Below, piece by piece: positions 1-7,781 of a stretch of 48,428 bases of DNA (position 1 is its first letter; the number at the start of each line of letters is the position of its first letter). The stretch lies in assembly GCA_005882985.1 (NCBI GenBank), contig VBEJ01000039.1:1-48428 (forward strand). The letters run 5' to 3'. A model generated the notes under the pieces. The model made no database searches. It worked only from the letters and a program-made list of their open reading frames with translations, and was not told where the DNA came from. Both the position numbers and the translations under genes were made by a program. The stretch comes from Chloroflexota bacterium (GTDB lineage: Bacteria; Chloroflexota; Dehalococcoidia; SM23-28-2; RBG-16-64-32).

Positions 1-1
1 G

Positions 2-811
2 ATTGCGACCGTGCGCGATGACGGGGCCGATATGAAGCATTTCTGCAAGCAGGTCGTTGGCTACCTGCGCAACGTTCTGCTTGCCAAGACCGGCGCCCTG
101 GACGCTCTGGACCTGCCACAGGAGGCCGCGGAGGAGGCAAAGGAAACCGGTGGCAAGCTCGACCGTAACAGGATTGTGGAAGTGCTCAGGGCCTTCGCCT
201 TGGCCGACTTCAGAGACGATTCGCCCGCGTCGGGCGGGTCTTTGCCGCTGGAGCTCGCACTTATGGAGGTGGCCTTGGCGAGCGGAAAAGCCTCCACGGT
301 CGCCGAGAGTCCGGCTACGGCGGAAGTGGCGCCGGCGGGCGATGATGGTAAGGCGGATGCGCTGGAGAGGCCGCTCGAGGGCGAAACGGAAGTGACGCCT
401 CAGGTTGTAGCGCCGGTATTGTCGGCACCCTCTGCCGAAACACTTGACCTTCTGGACCGGGTGCGACAGGTCTGTAAGGATACAGACAGACAGCTGTCCG
501 GACTACTGAACGGGTCCTGTGAGGTGAGATCGGAAGAAGAAGAGGTCGTCACGCTGGGGTTTTACCATACGTTCCACCTCGAGAGGATCGAGTCAGGGCC
601 GTACGCGAAGCGACTGGAAGAGCTATTCTCGAGCGTGCTGGGACGGCCCATCAAAATCGCGTTCGAGCATTCGCCGCGAGAACGCGTCGTGAGGACGGCG
701 GCGAAGGGGGGGCACCTTGTAGAGGCGGCGCGCCAGTTGGGTGCGAGACCAATCGGAAGCACATCAGTTAAAGGAGGGCCGGATGGCGAGCCGCGGCGGG
801 ATGAATCCTGA
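2..811 (+). CDS. dnaX: DNA polymerase III gamma/tau subunit, C-terminal part (truncated by window start)
   Basis: The frame is open from the first bases of the window and ends with TGA, so the listed GTG start at 11 is only an artefact of truncation. About 269 C-terminal residues remain. The opening segment (MKHFCKQVVGYLRNVLLAKTG) matches the helical collar-type region that follows the AAA+ domain in DnaX. It is followed by an acidic, Pro/Ala/Val-rich linker (about residues 95-145) and a folded C-terminal module (LLDRVRQVCK... KIAFEH) like the tau tail. The protein loads the sliding clamp and couples polymerases to the helicase. The call rests partly on its position directly ahead of ybaB and recR, a very common order. 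The ATPase domain lies outside the window. The 3' end overlaps ybaB by 29 nt, suggesting translational coupling. Confidence 0.82.
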   Translation: MATVRDDGADMKHFCKQVVGYLRNVLLAKTGALDALDLPQEAAEEAKETGGKLDRNRIVEVLRAFALADFRDDSPASGGSLPLELALMEVALASGKASTVAESPATAEVAPAGDDGKADALERPLEGETEVTPQVVAPVLSAPSAETLDLLDRVRQVCKDTDRQLSGLLNGSCEVRSEEEEVVTLGFYHTFHLERIESGPYAKRLEELFSSVLGRPIKIAFEHSPRERVVRTAAKGGHLVEAARQLGARPIGSTSVKGGPDGEPRRDES

Positions 812-1109
812 CTTCATGAAGCAGCTGCAGCAGATGCAGGGGCGGATCGCGGAAGTACAACAGAAGCTGGACGAGACGATAATCGAGGCGTCGTCAGGCG
901 GCGGCGCGGTTACCGTGAAGATGAACGCGCACCCCTCACTGCAGGAGATTACGATCAAGCCCGAGGTGATCGATCCGGACGACGCCGAGATGCTGCAGGA
1001 CTTGATCCAGGCAGCGATGAACGACGCGCTCGAGAAGATCCGGACGAGCCAGATGCAGCAGCTGGCGGGACTGGCGGGTGGCATGAACCTTCCCGGACTG
1101 ACGTCGTAA
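783..1109 (+). CDS. ybaB: YbaB/EbfC family nucleoid-associated protein
   Basis: A 108-residue protein with the YbaB/EbfC pattern: an N-terminal Met/Gln-rich helix ([20 protein letters not shown]), a central [11 protein letters not shown] strand and a C-terminal [14 protein letters not shown] helix. Family members form tweezer-like dimers that bind DNA and are usually encoded between dnaX and recR, as here. The ORF track starts at GTG 741, but ATG 783 is preferred because AAGGAGG lies at 771-777, 5 nt upstream. ATG 801 is a weaker alternative. The start lies inside the dnaX 3' end. Its exact role in repair or nucleoid structure cannot be read from sequence. Confidence 0.93.
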   Translation: MASRGGMNPDFMKQLQQMQGRIAEVQQKLDETIIEASSGGGAVTVKMNAHPSLQEITIKPEVIDPDDAEMLQDLIQAAMNDALEKIRTSQMQQLAGLAGGMNLPGLTS

Positions 1110-1128
1110 GCCGCGAGGTGACTCGTAC

Positions 1129-1746
1129 GTGAACGAATCGACGCCGGCGACGGCGGCGCCGCTGGCGCGCCTGATCGACGAGCTGTACAAGCTGCCAGGC
1201 ATCGGCCCGAAGAGCGCCCAGCGCCTCGCCTACTATCTTCTGCGGATGCCGGTGGCGGAGGCGCGAGCGTTGGCATCCGCCATCGTCGAAATGAAGGAAC
1301 GCGTCACTTTCTGCTCGATCTGTCAAAACGTGACGGAAGTGGACCCGTGCCGGATCTGCGTGGACGGCGACCGAGACCGCACGATCATCTGCGTAGTTGA
1401 GGAGCCGCTGGACATTCTGGCGATCGAGCGGACGCAGAGCTATCGCGGGATGCACCATGTTCTGCACGGGGCAATATCGCCGATCGATGGTATAGGGCCG
1501 GAGGACCTGAAGGTCTCGGAGCTGCTTCAGCGGCTGCGATCGGGCGAGGTCCAAGAGATCATCCTGGCGACGAACCCGAACCTGGAGGGCGAGGCGACGG
1601 CGATGTACCTGACGCGCCTCCTGCGGCCGCTGGGGGTGCGCATTACGCGCCTCGCGAGAGGACTGCCGGTGGGCGGAGACCTGGAGTACGCGGATGACGT
1701 GACGCTCGCGCGGGCGCTCGAGGGGCGGCAGGAGATCGAGAGCTAG
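1129..1746 (+). CDS. recR: Recombination protein RecR
   Basis: A 205-residue protein of typical RecR length. An N-terminal helix-hairpin-helix ([20 protein letters not shown], residues about 20-38) is followed by a four-cysteine zinc finger (C62, C65, C74, C77) and a Toprim domain ([16 protein letters not shown] onward). RecR forms a ring-like clamp and acts with RecO (and RecF) to load RecA on SSB-coated gapped DNA. It starts at GTG 1129, with AGGTG a short way upstream, and ends 1 nt before recO, so recR and recO are surely co-transcribed and probably translationally coupled. Confidence 0.97.
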   Translation: MNESTPATAAPLARLIDELYKLPGIGPKSAQRLAYYLLRMPVAEARALASAIVEMKERVTFCSICQNVTEVDPCRICVDGDRDRTIICVVEEPLDILAIERTQSYRGMHHVLHGAISPIDGIGPEDLKVSELLQRLRSGEVQEIILATNPNLEGEATAMYLTRLLRPLGVRITRLARGLPVGGDLEYADDVTLARALEGRQEIES

Positions 1747-1747
1747 T

Positions 1748-2530
1748 ATGCCCGTGCCCCGTATGTACAAGACGGAGGGGATTATCCTCCGCCAGCGACG
1801 GCTGGGCGAGGCGGACCGCATCCTCTGCGTGTATACGCCGACGTTCGGGAAGATGGACGTAAAAGCGCGGGGTGTGCGAAAGACGACCAGCCGGATGTCC
1901 GGTCACCTTCAGCCACTGACGCGCTGCATGCTTCAGCTGGCGCAGGGGCATGTGAGTGACGTCGTGGCGGGATGCGAGACACTCGAGAGCTTTCAACCGC
2001 TTCGAGACGACCTCGACCGCCTGAGTCGGGCGCTATACGCCGCTGAACTTATCGACCGGTTTGTGCCTGAGCGGACGCACAGCTTCCCGACCTACCGGCT
2101 ACTCGTGGAGACACTGCGCCGGCTCGCGGAAGCGGAGGAGCTCGACCAAACGCTCCGATTCTTCGAGATGAGGCTACTGGACCAGTGCGGCTTCCGGCCG
2201 GAACTGGAGGTGTGCGCCGGATGCGGGATGCGTCTGGAGGCGGTGGACAATTTCTTTGCGCCGATAAGCGGCGGCGCGGTGTGCCGCGCGTGCGGAGGGG
2301 GCGGTATGGGTGCGCGAACGCTTTCCCTGAATGCGCTGAAGGTCTTGCGACTCTTACAGCACGGGTCGTATAACGATGCCATGCGGGTGCGGACGGAAGG
2401 GACTCTGGGACGAGAGGTGGAGAATCATCTACGGAGTTTCATCGTCTGTGTGCTCGAGCGCGACGTGAACGCGGCGGCGTTCATCGAGCGGCTAAGGCGA
2501 GAAGGCGCGCAGCACGCGGTGGAGGCCTGA
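1748..2530 (+). CDS. recO: DNA repair protein RecO
   Basis: A 260-residue protein. The N-terminal OB fold opens with YKTEGIILRQRRLGEADRIL, the hallmark of RecO, followed by the all-helical domain. A zinc site is formed by C156, C159, C179 and C182 (CAGCG ... CRACGG). RecO binds SSB and RecR, promotes RecA loading and anneals complementary strands in the RecFOR pathway. ATG 1748 begins one base after the recR stop. The downstream FmdB gene starts 3 nt after the recO stop, so the run from dnaX to the second FmdB gene looks like one transcript. Confidence 0.95.
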   Translation: MPVPRMYKTEGIILRQRRLGEADRILCVYTPTFGKMDVKARGVRKTTSRMSGHLQPLTRCMLQLAQGHVSDVVAGCETLESFQPLRDDLDRLSRALYAAELIDRFVPERTHSFPTYRLLVETLRRLAEAEELDQTLRFFEMRLLDQCGFRPELEVCAGCGMRLEAVDNFFAPISGGAVCRACGGGGMGARTLSLNALKVLRLLQHGSYNDAMRVRTEGTLGREVENHLRSFIVCVLERDVNAAAFIERLRREGAQHAVEA

Positions 2531-2533
2531 GCG

Positions 2534-2818
2534 ATGCCTCTGTACGAGTACTACTGCGAGGCGTGCGACAAGATATTCGAGGCTTTGCGCTCGGTGAGTT
2601 ATTCGGAAGAGCCGGCACCGTGTTCGAAATGCGGAGCCGATGCCGACCGAATAATGCCGACCACGTTCGCCTCGATGTCGCGGAAGGAAGGCTGGCGGCA
2701 GCGGGTACCCTTCCACCACAAGCCTGTGAGGGCCGGGACGCCCGCGAAGACGATCGCCCGTGTGAAACCGAAGGAAATCGCCAAGCGTAAGGGGAAGGCG
2801 GAGGGAGCGAAAGGCTAA
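2534..2818 (+). CDS. FmdB-family zinc-ribbon protein, copy 1
   Basis: A 94-residue protein with the FmdB/CxxC_CxxC_SSSS signature: MPLYEYYCEACDKIFEAL, then a second CxxC (PCSKCGADADRIM), forming one zinc ribbon. The tail is basic (KPKEIAKRKGKAEG). FmdB proteins are named after a putative regulator of formamidase genes, but no general function is established. The start at ATG 2534 follows GGAGG at the recO end with about 8 nt spacing. The basic tail suggests nucleic-acid or ribosome contact, which is inference. A second copy follows immediately. Confidence 0.85.
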   Translation: MPLYEYYCEACDKIFEALRSVSYSEEPAPCSKCGADADRIMPTTFASMSRKEGWRQRVPFHHKPVRAGTPAKTIARVKPKEIAKRKGKAEGAKG

Positions 2819-2820
2819 AG

Positions 2821-3255
2821 ATGCCGCTTTACGAGTATTACTGCGAGGACTGCAACGGCATTTTCGAGGCGATCCGCGAGATGCGGGAGGCTTCGCTGGC
2901 CGTCCCGTGTCCGGAATGCGATCGGGACGGTGAGCGGATCATGTCGAGCTTCAACGCCTTCACGTTTCGGGACGGCTATCCGCGGCGCATTCCGGATAAG
3001 GGAACTTACTGGCACATGGGCCAGGAGGTCAAGAAGCGGGCGACGCGCATGAAGGGGTGGGAGCACCCGGAGCTGGCCAAGCCGAAGCCGAAGCCGCGGC
3101 CGACGAAGGGAGAGTCGCGAGCGCAGCGGGATAAACGGCTCGCGGCGCTGCGAGACGCGCGTTACCGCGACCGCTGGGGCATTGATAAGGACGGCTTCCC
3201 GACGGTAAAGACGAAGGCGCCGGAGAAGGAAAAGAAGGTCCTGCCCTCAGGTTAG
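2821..3255 (+). CDS. FmdB-family zinc-ribbon protein, copy 2 with long basic tail
   Basis: A 144-residue paralogue of the preceding gene with the same N-terminal zinc ribbon (YYCEDCNGIFEAI ... VPCPECDRDGERIM). It then has a longer, Lys/Arg/Pro-rich extension (AKPKPKPRPTKGESRAQRDK) that copy 1 lacks. Only 2 nt separate it from copy 1. A GAAAGG just upstream can serve as ribosome site. The tandem arrangement looks like a local duplication followed by divergence of the tail. Function unknown. It is the last gene of the dnaX-recO cluster and converges on the prenyl synthase gene. Confidence 0.8.
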   Translation: MPLYEYYCEDCNGIFEAIREMREASLAVPCPECDRDGERIMSSFNAFTFRDGYPRRIPDKGTYWHMGQEVKKRATRMKGWEHPELAKPKPKPRPTKGESRAQRDKRLAALRDARYRDRWGIDKDGFPTVKTKAPEKEKKVLPSG

Positions 3256-3271
3256 CCACTCCTACGGCGGA

Positions 3272-4234
3272 TCAGCTTCGCCGGCCAAGGATATATTCGG
3301 TCAGATCGCGCAAGGTCTGGCGGTCTTCGAGGTCTGGCAGGAGGTCTAGCGCTTCATTTGCGCGCTGCGAGAAGTCGCGGGCCATCTCGTACGATTCTTG
3401 GATAACACCGAACTCGAGGACGGCCTGAATAGCCTCCGCCAACCGCTCCCGCGAGGGGCGGGTGAAGTACTTCTGGATGGGATTCGATTTCGGCGAGCGA
3501 TCCATTAGGAGCAATGAAGGAAGGGTAAGAGTCCCCTGCTCTAGATCGCTGCCGACAGGCTTTCCCATTGCGTCAGGGTCTCCCGTGAAATCAAGGATGT
3601 CGTCCACGACCTGGAACGCCATTCCAAAGTTGTAGCCGTAGTCGCGGAAGGCCTGAGTCCACTCGTCCGGTTGACCGCTGACTATCGCGCCGCCTTCGCA
3701 AGCCGTGGCGAAAAGCGAGGCAGTCTTGCCGCCGATGCGCTGGAGATAGTCGCGGATGGTCTGGCGGCTGTCGTAGGCGGTGAGGTCCTGGCGGATCTCA
3801 CCTTTGGCCATGATCATGAGCGTGTCGGAGAAGAGGCGGACGACGCGGAGGTTGTCAGTCTTGACGACCTGGTCAGCTGCGTGGGCGAAGAGGTAGTCGC
3901 CGAGCATGACTGTGGTTGAGTTGTGGAAGGAGCTGTTGACGGTGGGCCGGCCGCGACGCGTGGATGCCTGATCGATGACGTCATCGTGGACCAGAGTGGC
4001 GGTATGCAACAGCTCGACTGACGCTGCCAAGGGGACGAGGAGATCGAGGTCGTAATGGCCGAAGCGGCCGCTGAGAAGAGCAAGTGCCGGACGCAGCAGT
4101 TTGCCGCCTCCGGAGAGGACGATGTCAAGCATGTCACCCAGCGGGCCGTAGTCGCCGTGCTTGAGCGACTCGAATACATCTTCGACGAGCGAGAGGTCCT
4201 CCTGGACGGCGCCGTAAAGAGCCTGCGTCCTCAT
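3272..4234 (-). CDS. Trans-polyprenyl diphosphate synthase (IspB/HepT-like)
   Basis: A 320-residue class I trans-prenyltransferase. The first Asp-rich motif is in LLHTATLVHDDVIDQA with the usual RRG after it, and the second is VVDDILDFTGD. Both bind the Mg-diphosphate groups of the allylic substrate. Such enzymes add isopentenyl diphosphate units to make the long side chain of menaquinone or ubiquinone. Product length cannot be told from these motifs alone. The start ATG 4234 overlaps the tatD stop (ATGA), so it is the last gene of an rsmI-metG-tatD-prenyl synthase run. It converges on the FmdB genes with a 16-nt gap. Confidence 0.93.
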   Translation of the reverse strand: MRTQALYGAVQEDLSLVEDVFESLKHGDYGPLGDMLDIVLSGGGKLLRPALALLSGRFGHYDLDLLVPLAASVELLHTATLVHDDVIDQASTRRGRPTVNSSFHNSTTVMLGDYLFAHAADQVVKTDNLRVVRLFSDTLMIMAKGEIRQDLTAYDSRQTIRDYLQRIGGKTASLFATACEGGAIVSGQPDEWTQAFRDYGYNFGMAFQVVDDILDFTGDPDAMGKPVGSDLEQGTLTLPSLLLMDRSPKSNPIQKYFTRPSRERLAEAIQAVLEFGVIQESYEMARDFSQRANEALDLLPDLEDRQTLRDLTEYILGRRS

Positions 4235-5067
4235 GGGCGCTCTCCGGCCGGTTGGGGAACAAGATCGAGCGCGAAGAGGCGCGCCGCATTAACCGAGGTC
4301 ATTTGAGCGATTACCCCGAACGGCTCGCTCCGCAGCTCGGCGATGAAGCGCGCGGTCTCGACGATGTAGGCGGGTTCGTTACGCTGCCCGCGGCGCGATT
4401 GTGGGGTCAGATACGGTGCGTCCGTCTCGACCACTATCGACTCGAGAGGAATGTCCCGAGCGACCGCACGCATCTTTGCGGCGTTATGATAAGTTATGGT
4501 GCCGGCGATAGAGATGAGGAAGCCAAGCTCGACGTAGCGAAGGGCGAGGGGCAGATCGCCGGCGAAACAGTGCATTACCCCGAGCGGCCGGTTCGTCACC
4601 CATTCGGGCTTTACGCTCGCTGGGTACAACGAAAGGATGTCGAACGCCTCATTGTCCGCGTCTCTGGCGTGGATTACGACCGGGAGGTGACGGGAGCGCG
4701 CAAGGCTTAGCTGCTCGCGAAACGCCTGTCGCTGGCGGTCGGGCGACGAGAGGTTTCGGTAGAAGTCCAGCCCGATCTCGCCGATGGCGACGACGCTTGG
4801 ATCCTCCGCCAATCGTGCCAGGGCATCGACACCGGAAGGCGTAAGTGTCTTGGCGTCGTGAGGGTGGATGCCAACGGTCGCGTAGACGCTCGCGAAAGAA
4901 CGTGTTAGCTCTACGGCGCGACGGCTGCTTTCGAGGTCGTAACCCACGACCACCAGATCGGAGACGCCAGCTTCTCGAGCGCGGCGAACAACTGCTTCGT
5001 GTTGGCCGTCGAACTTGGGGTCCTGCAGATGGCAGTGCGAATCTATGACGCCTTGAACCGGGCTCAT
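4231..5067 (-). CDS. tatD: TatD family metal-dependent deoxyribonuclease
   Basis: A 278-residue TIM-barrel hydrolase. The metal-binding HxH is present (IDSHCHLQD near the N-terminus), followed by TVGIHPHDA, AIGEIGLDFYR (metal-bridging Glu), VIHARDA, MHCFAGD and VETDAPYLTP, in the order seen in TatD. Family members are 3'-5' DNA exonucleases linked to DNA repair and DNA turnover. Its start overlaps the metG stop by one base (TGATG) and its stop overlaps the prenyl synthase start. The usual metG-tatD adjacency supports the call. Confidence 0.95.
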   Translation of the reverse strand: MSPVQGVIDSHCHLQDPKFDGQHEAVVRRAREAGVSDLVVVGYDLESSRRAVELTRSFASVYATVGIHPHDAKTLTPSGVDALARLAEDPSVVAIGEIGLDFYRNLSSPDRQRQAFREQLSLARSRHLPVVIHARDADNEAFDILSLYPASVKPEWVTNRPLGVMHCFAGDLPLALRYVELGFLISIAGTITYHNAAKMRAVARDIPLESIVVETDAPYLTPQSRRGQRNEPAYIVETARFIAELRSEPFGVIAQMTSVNAARLFALDLVPQPAGERP

Positions 5068-6749
5068 CAGGGGCCGAGCCTTGCTTCTTCCTCTTCGACG
5101 ATCGCGGGGTCGAGCTTCTTGAACAGCGGCTGAGGCTCCGAGAGGGGCCGGCCGGCGGGCGGCGCCTGAAGCTCCCAGCCGGCGTCTCGGAGCGGCGTCT
5201 CGTTGCCGAGATAGCCGTGGAGGGTCTCGCAGGTGAACGGCAGATAGGGTGACAGCGCCACGTTTAGTCCGCTGATCGCGGCGATGGCGGTGTGAAGAAC
5301 GGTTGCGCAGCGAGCGCGATCTTCGCCGATTAGCTTCCAGGGTGCGTTCTCTTCGATGTAGCGGTTGGCTTCGCGTGCCACAGACATCGCGGACTCGAGA
5401 CCGCCTCGGAAATGGCAGAGAGAGAGGTTCTGGCCGGCCTCGGCGATGGCTTGTTCGGACCGAGAGACTAGGGCGCGATCATCGTCGGTCAGTTCTCCGG
5501 GCTTGGGAACGGCCGCATCGAAATTTCGGTACGTGAAGCTCAGAACGCGGTTCACAAGATTGCCCCAGGTAGCGACTAGCTCGTCGTTATTACGGCGCAC
5601 GAAGTCGGCCCATGTGAAGTCGGAGTCCGACGTCTCGGGCATGGTCGCTGCCAGGTAGTAACGGAGCGGATCGGGATCGTATCTCGAGAGGAAGTCGGGG
5701 ACCCACACGGCCATTCGGCGGCTGGTCGACGCTTTGCTTCCGCGAATGGTGAGGTACTGGTTCGCGGGGACATCGTAGGGAAGGTTATAGTGCTCTCCCT
5801 TTGCCTCGCTGTAGCCCATGAGCTGAGCGGGCCAGCTGAGTGTGTGAAACCAGATGTTGTCCTTGCCAATGAAGTAGTAACTCTTCGTCTGTGAGTCCTG
5901 CCAGAAGTCTCTCCAGCGCTCGTGCTGCCCGTTCTGCTGGGCCCATTCGATAGCGGCCGAAAGGTAGCCGATAACGTTCTCGAACCAGACATAGATGCGC
6001 TTTTGAGAGTAGCCCTCGACGGGAATGGGGATACCCCACTCGAGGTCTCGCGTAATCGCACGGTCGTGAAGGCCCTGTTCGATAACTCCAAGTGAAAAGT
6101 TGACGACGTTCTTACGCCAGTGTGGCTTGTCTGACGAGAGCCATTCTCGCAGGCGGTCATTGTAGGCGCTGAGTCGAAGGAAAAAGTGTTCCGAGTCGCG
6201 GAGTTCGGGCTCGGAGCCGTCGAACTTGCAGCGGCGGTCGGTGAGGTCGATCGGGTCGAGGACGTTGCCGCAGTTATCGCACTGGTCGCCACGAGCATTC
6301 GCGTCGCCGCAGATCGGGCAGGTGCCTTCGACGTAACGGTCGAGGAGGAAGCGTTTTTCCACGGTGCAATACGGAAGCTTCATGCTCCCCTGGTAGATAT
6401 CGCCCTTTTCTAGCAGACGAAGGAACATGTCGTGGACGGCCCGCGCGTGGTTCTCAGTGCCGGTGGTGGTGTAGAGGTCCCAGCTGATCCCGAGCCGCTT
6501 CCACGAGGCGAGAAACTCGTTGTGGAACTGGGAGGCTACCTCGGTGGGGGTGCGACCCTCTTGTTCAGCGCGGACGGTGATCGGCGTGCCGTGAAGATCG
6601 CTACCCGAGACCATCAGCACGTCGTTGCCTGCGGCGCGGTGGTAGCGGGCGAAGATGTCCGCGGGGAGATAGGCTCCGACGATCTGGCCGATATGTAGTG
6701 ATCCGTTGCTGTAGGGCCATGCGACGCCTATAAAGATTGTTTCGGGCAT
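5067..6749 (-). CDS. metG: Methionyl-tRNA synthetase
   Basis: A 560-residue class Ia synthetase that charges tRNA-Met. The HIGH-type motif is SNGSLHIGQIVGAYLPAD near residue 18. A zinc knuckle (CPICGDANARGDQCDNCG) sits in the connective domain. The KMSKS-type loop reads GSKASTSRRMAVW, a KxSxSR variant rather than classic KMSKS. The C-terminus ends without the extra tRNA-binding (EMAP-like) domain found in longer MetG forms. ATG 6749 is favoured by its position 9 nt after the predicted transcription start (see the -10 element at 6765-6773). Confidence 0.95.
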   Translation of the reverse strand: MPETIFIGVAWPYSNGSLHIGQIVGAYLPADIFARYHRAAGNDVLMVSGSDLHGTPITVRAEQEGRTPTEVASQFHNEFLASWKRLGISWDLYTTTGTENHARAVHDMFLRLLEKGDIYQGSMKLPYCTVEKRFLLDRYVEGTCPICGDANARGDQCDNCGNVLDPIDLTDRRCKFDGSEPELRDSEHFFLRLSAYNDRLREWLSSDKPHWRKNVVNFSLGVIEQGLHDRAITRDLEWGIPIPVEGYSQKRIYVWFENVIGYLSAAIEWAQQNGQHERWRDFWQDSQTKSYYFIGKDNIWFHTLSWPAQLMGYSEAKGEHYNLPYDVPANQYLTIRGSKASTSRRMAVWVPDFLSRYDPDPLRYYLAATMPETSDSDFTWADFVRRNNDELVATWGNLVNRVLSFTYRNFDAAVPKPGELTDDDRALVSRSEQAIAEAGQNLSLCHFRGGLESAMSVAREANRYIEENAPWKLIGEDRARCATVLHTAIAAISGLNVALSPYLPFTCETLHGYLGNETPLRDAGWELQAPPAGRPLSEPQPLFKKLDPAIVEEEEARLGP

Positions 6750-6764
6750 ATATGTTCCAGTGGG

Positions 6765-6773
6765 ATTTTAGCA
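6765..6773 (-). promoter_or_regulatory. Extended -10 element upstream of metG
   Basis: On the minus strand the sequence reads TGCTAAAAT, an extended -10 (TGn plus TAAAAT). Initiation about 7 nt downstream would leave a leader of roughly 9 nt before ATG 6749, with no room for a ribosome site. No good -35 is visible, which fits an extended -10 promoter. It would serve metG-tatD-prenyl synthase. Inferred from sequence only. Confidence 0.5.
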
Positions 6774-6814
6774 TGGGGGTGTGGGAATGCCCGGGTGCCG
6801 CGGCTGGGCGGTGG

Positions 6815-7636
6815 TCACGCCTCCTTACTGAGTTCGAGCCACAGAGCGTAGACCTCCCGGTGAGGGCGGGCGGTCGCGGCGGTGACAGCCTTGACGGCGT
6901 CTCTGGCAGACATGCCATCGTCTCTCGCTTCCTTGATCCTGCGGCGCACATCTTCGTCTGCGATGGGCTGTTTTTCGCTGGCACCCTTGATGACGATCGT
7001 GAACTCGCCCCGTGGCTCCTGGAAGTACGCAAGCGCTTCTGCAGCGGTGCCTCGGAAGACCTCCTCGAACGCCTTGGTGAGCTCGCGACACAGCGCGATG
7101 CGCCGCTCGGCAAATACATCGCGGATGTCTTCGAGGGTTCCTCTAAGTCGATGAGGCGCCTCGAACGAGACTACGGTCCGCGGCTCCTTCGCTGCCGCGG
7201 CGAGCACTCGACGGCGCTCTGCAGTTCTCCTCGGAAGGAAGCCCAAGAACGTGAATTGTCGCATGTCCACGCCCGAAGCCGTGAGTGCGGCGATGACGGC
7301 CGACGGCCCCGGGATAGGGACGACCGCGAAGCCCGCTTCGATCGCGGCGGTGATCAATTCATGCCCGGGGTCGCTGACGCCTGGAGTGCCGGCCTCGGAG
7401 ACTAGAGCGACATCACCGGATTCGAGCGCGGCGAGCAGCTGGGGGGTGCGCGTGCGCATGTTGTGCTCGTTGTAGCTGACAACTCGGGCGCTGATGCCGT
7501 ACCTGCGGAGCAGGATGCGGGTCGTCCGGGTGTCTTCCGCAGCGATGAGCTGGGCCTCGCGAAGCATACGGAGAGCGCGGAAGGTGACGTCCTCAAGATT
7601 GCCGATAGGCGTGGAGACGACGAGCAGGCTGCCCAA
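6815..7636 (-). CDS. rsmI: 16S rRNA (cytidine-1402-2'-O) methyltransferase RsmI
   Basis: A 273-residue tetrapyrrole-methylase-fold protein beginning LLVVSTPIGNLEDVTFRALRML, the RsmI signature. It continues with AAEDTRTTRILLRRYGI, VALVSEAGTPGVSDPGHELI, the SAM-binding PIPGPSAVIAAL, and FTFLGFLPRR. It 2'-O-methylates C1402 in the decoding centre of 16S rRNA. The C-terminal helical segment (RRRIKEARDDGMSARDAVKAV) resembles the domain usual in this family. The start is TTG 7636. It is divergent from guaB3. A 65-nt gap holding the metG promoter separates it from metG. Confidence 0.95.
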   Translation of the reverse strand: MGSLLVVSTPIGNLEDVTFRALRMLREAQLIAAEDTRTTRILLRRYGISARVVSYNEHNMRTRTPQLLAALESGDVALVSEAGTPGVSDPGHELITAAIEAGFAVVPIPGPSAVIAALTASGVDMRQFTFLGFLPRRTAERRRVLAAAAKEPRTVVSFEAPHRLRGTLEDIRDVFAERRIALCRELTKAFEEVFRGTAAEALAYFQEPRGEFTIVIKGASEKQPIADEDVRRRIKEARDDGMSARDAVKAVTAATARPHREVYALWLELSKEA

Positions 7637-7667
7637 AGGATATAACGCCTTACTACTTCGTCAGTGG

Positions 7668-7683
7668 AAAGTGTTTACACTTT
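7668..7683. promoter_or_regulatory. 16-bp inverted repeat (operator-like) in rsmI-guaB3 intergenic region
   Basis: AAAGTGT-TT-ACACTTT is a perfect dyad with 7-bp arms. It lies between the divergent rsmI and guaB3 genes, 24 nt upstream of the guaB3 -35 box. This is the typical form of a dimeric repressor or activator site. No cognate regulator is encoded next to it, so the protein is unknown. It has no T-tract and is not placed like a terminator. Confidence 0.45.
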
Positions 7684-7707
7684 TACTCAAAATACCCTCT
7701 CCAAGCG

Positions 7708-7737
7708 TTGACCCGCTGAACGGCGGATTGATATATT
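7708..7737 (+). promoter_or_regulatory. Sigma-70-type promoter for guaB3
   Basis: TTGACC (7708-7713), an 18-nt spacer and TATATT (7732-7737) form a near-consensus housekeeping promoter. The expected start near 7744 gives a leader of about 38 nt before ATG 7782, with GAGAGGA at 7764-7770 as ribosome site. This is one of the clearest -35/-10 pairs in the window. Confidence 0.65.
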
Positions 7738-7781
7738 GTTTGAAATCCCTCGGGCTTCCACGAGAGAGGAACGCTTACGAA

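Noticed and set aside
955-1821. 288-aa minus-strand ORF
   Set aside because: Fully antisense to recR and ybaB, Arg-rich and low in family-like motifs; a shadow of GC-rich coding.
5576-6298. 240-aa minus-strand ORF inside metG
   Set aside because: Another frame of metG; Ser/Thr/Arg-rich composition.
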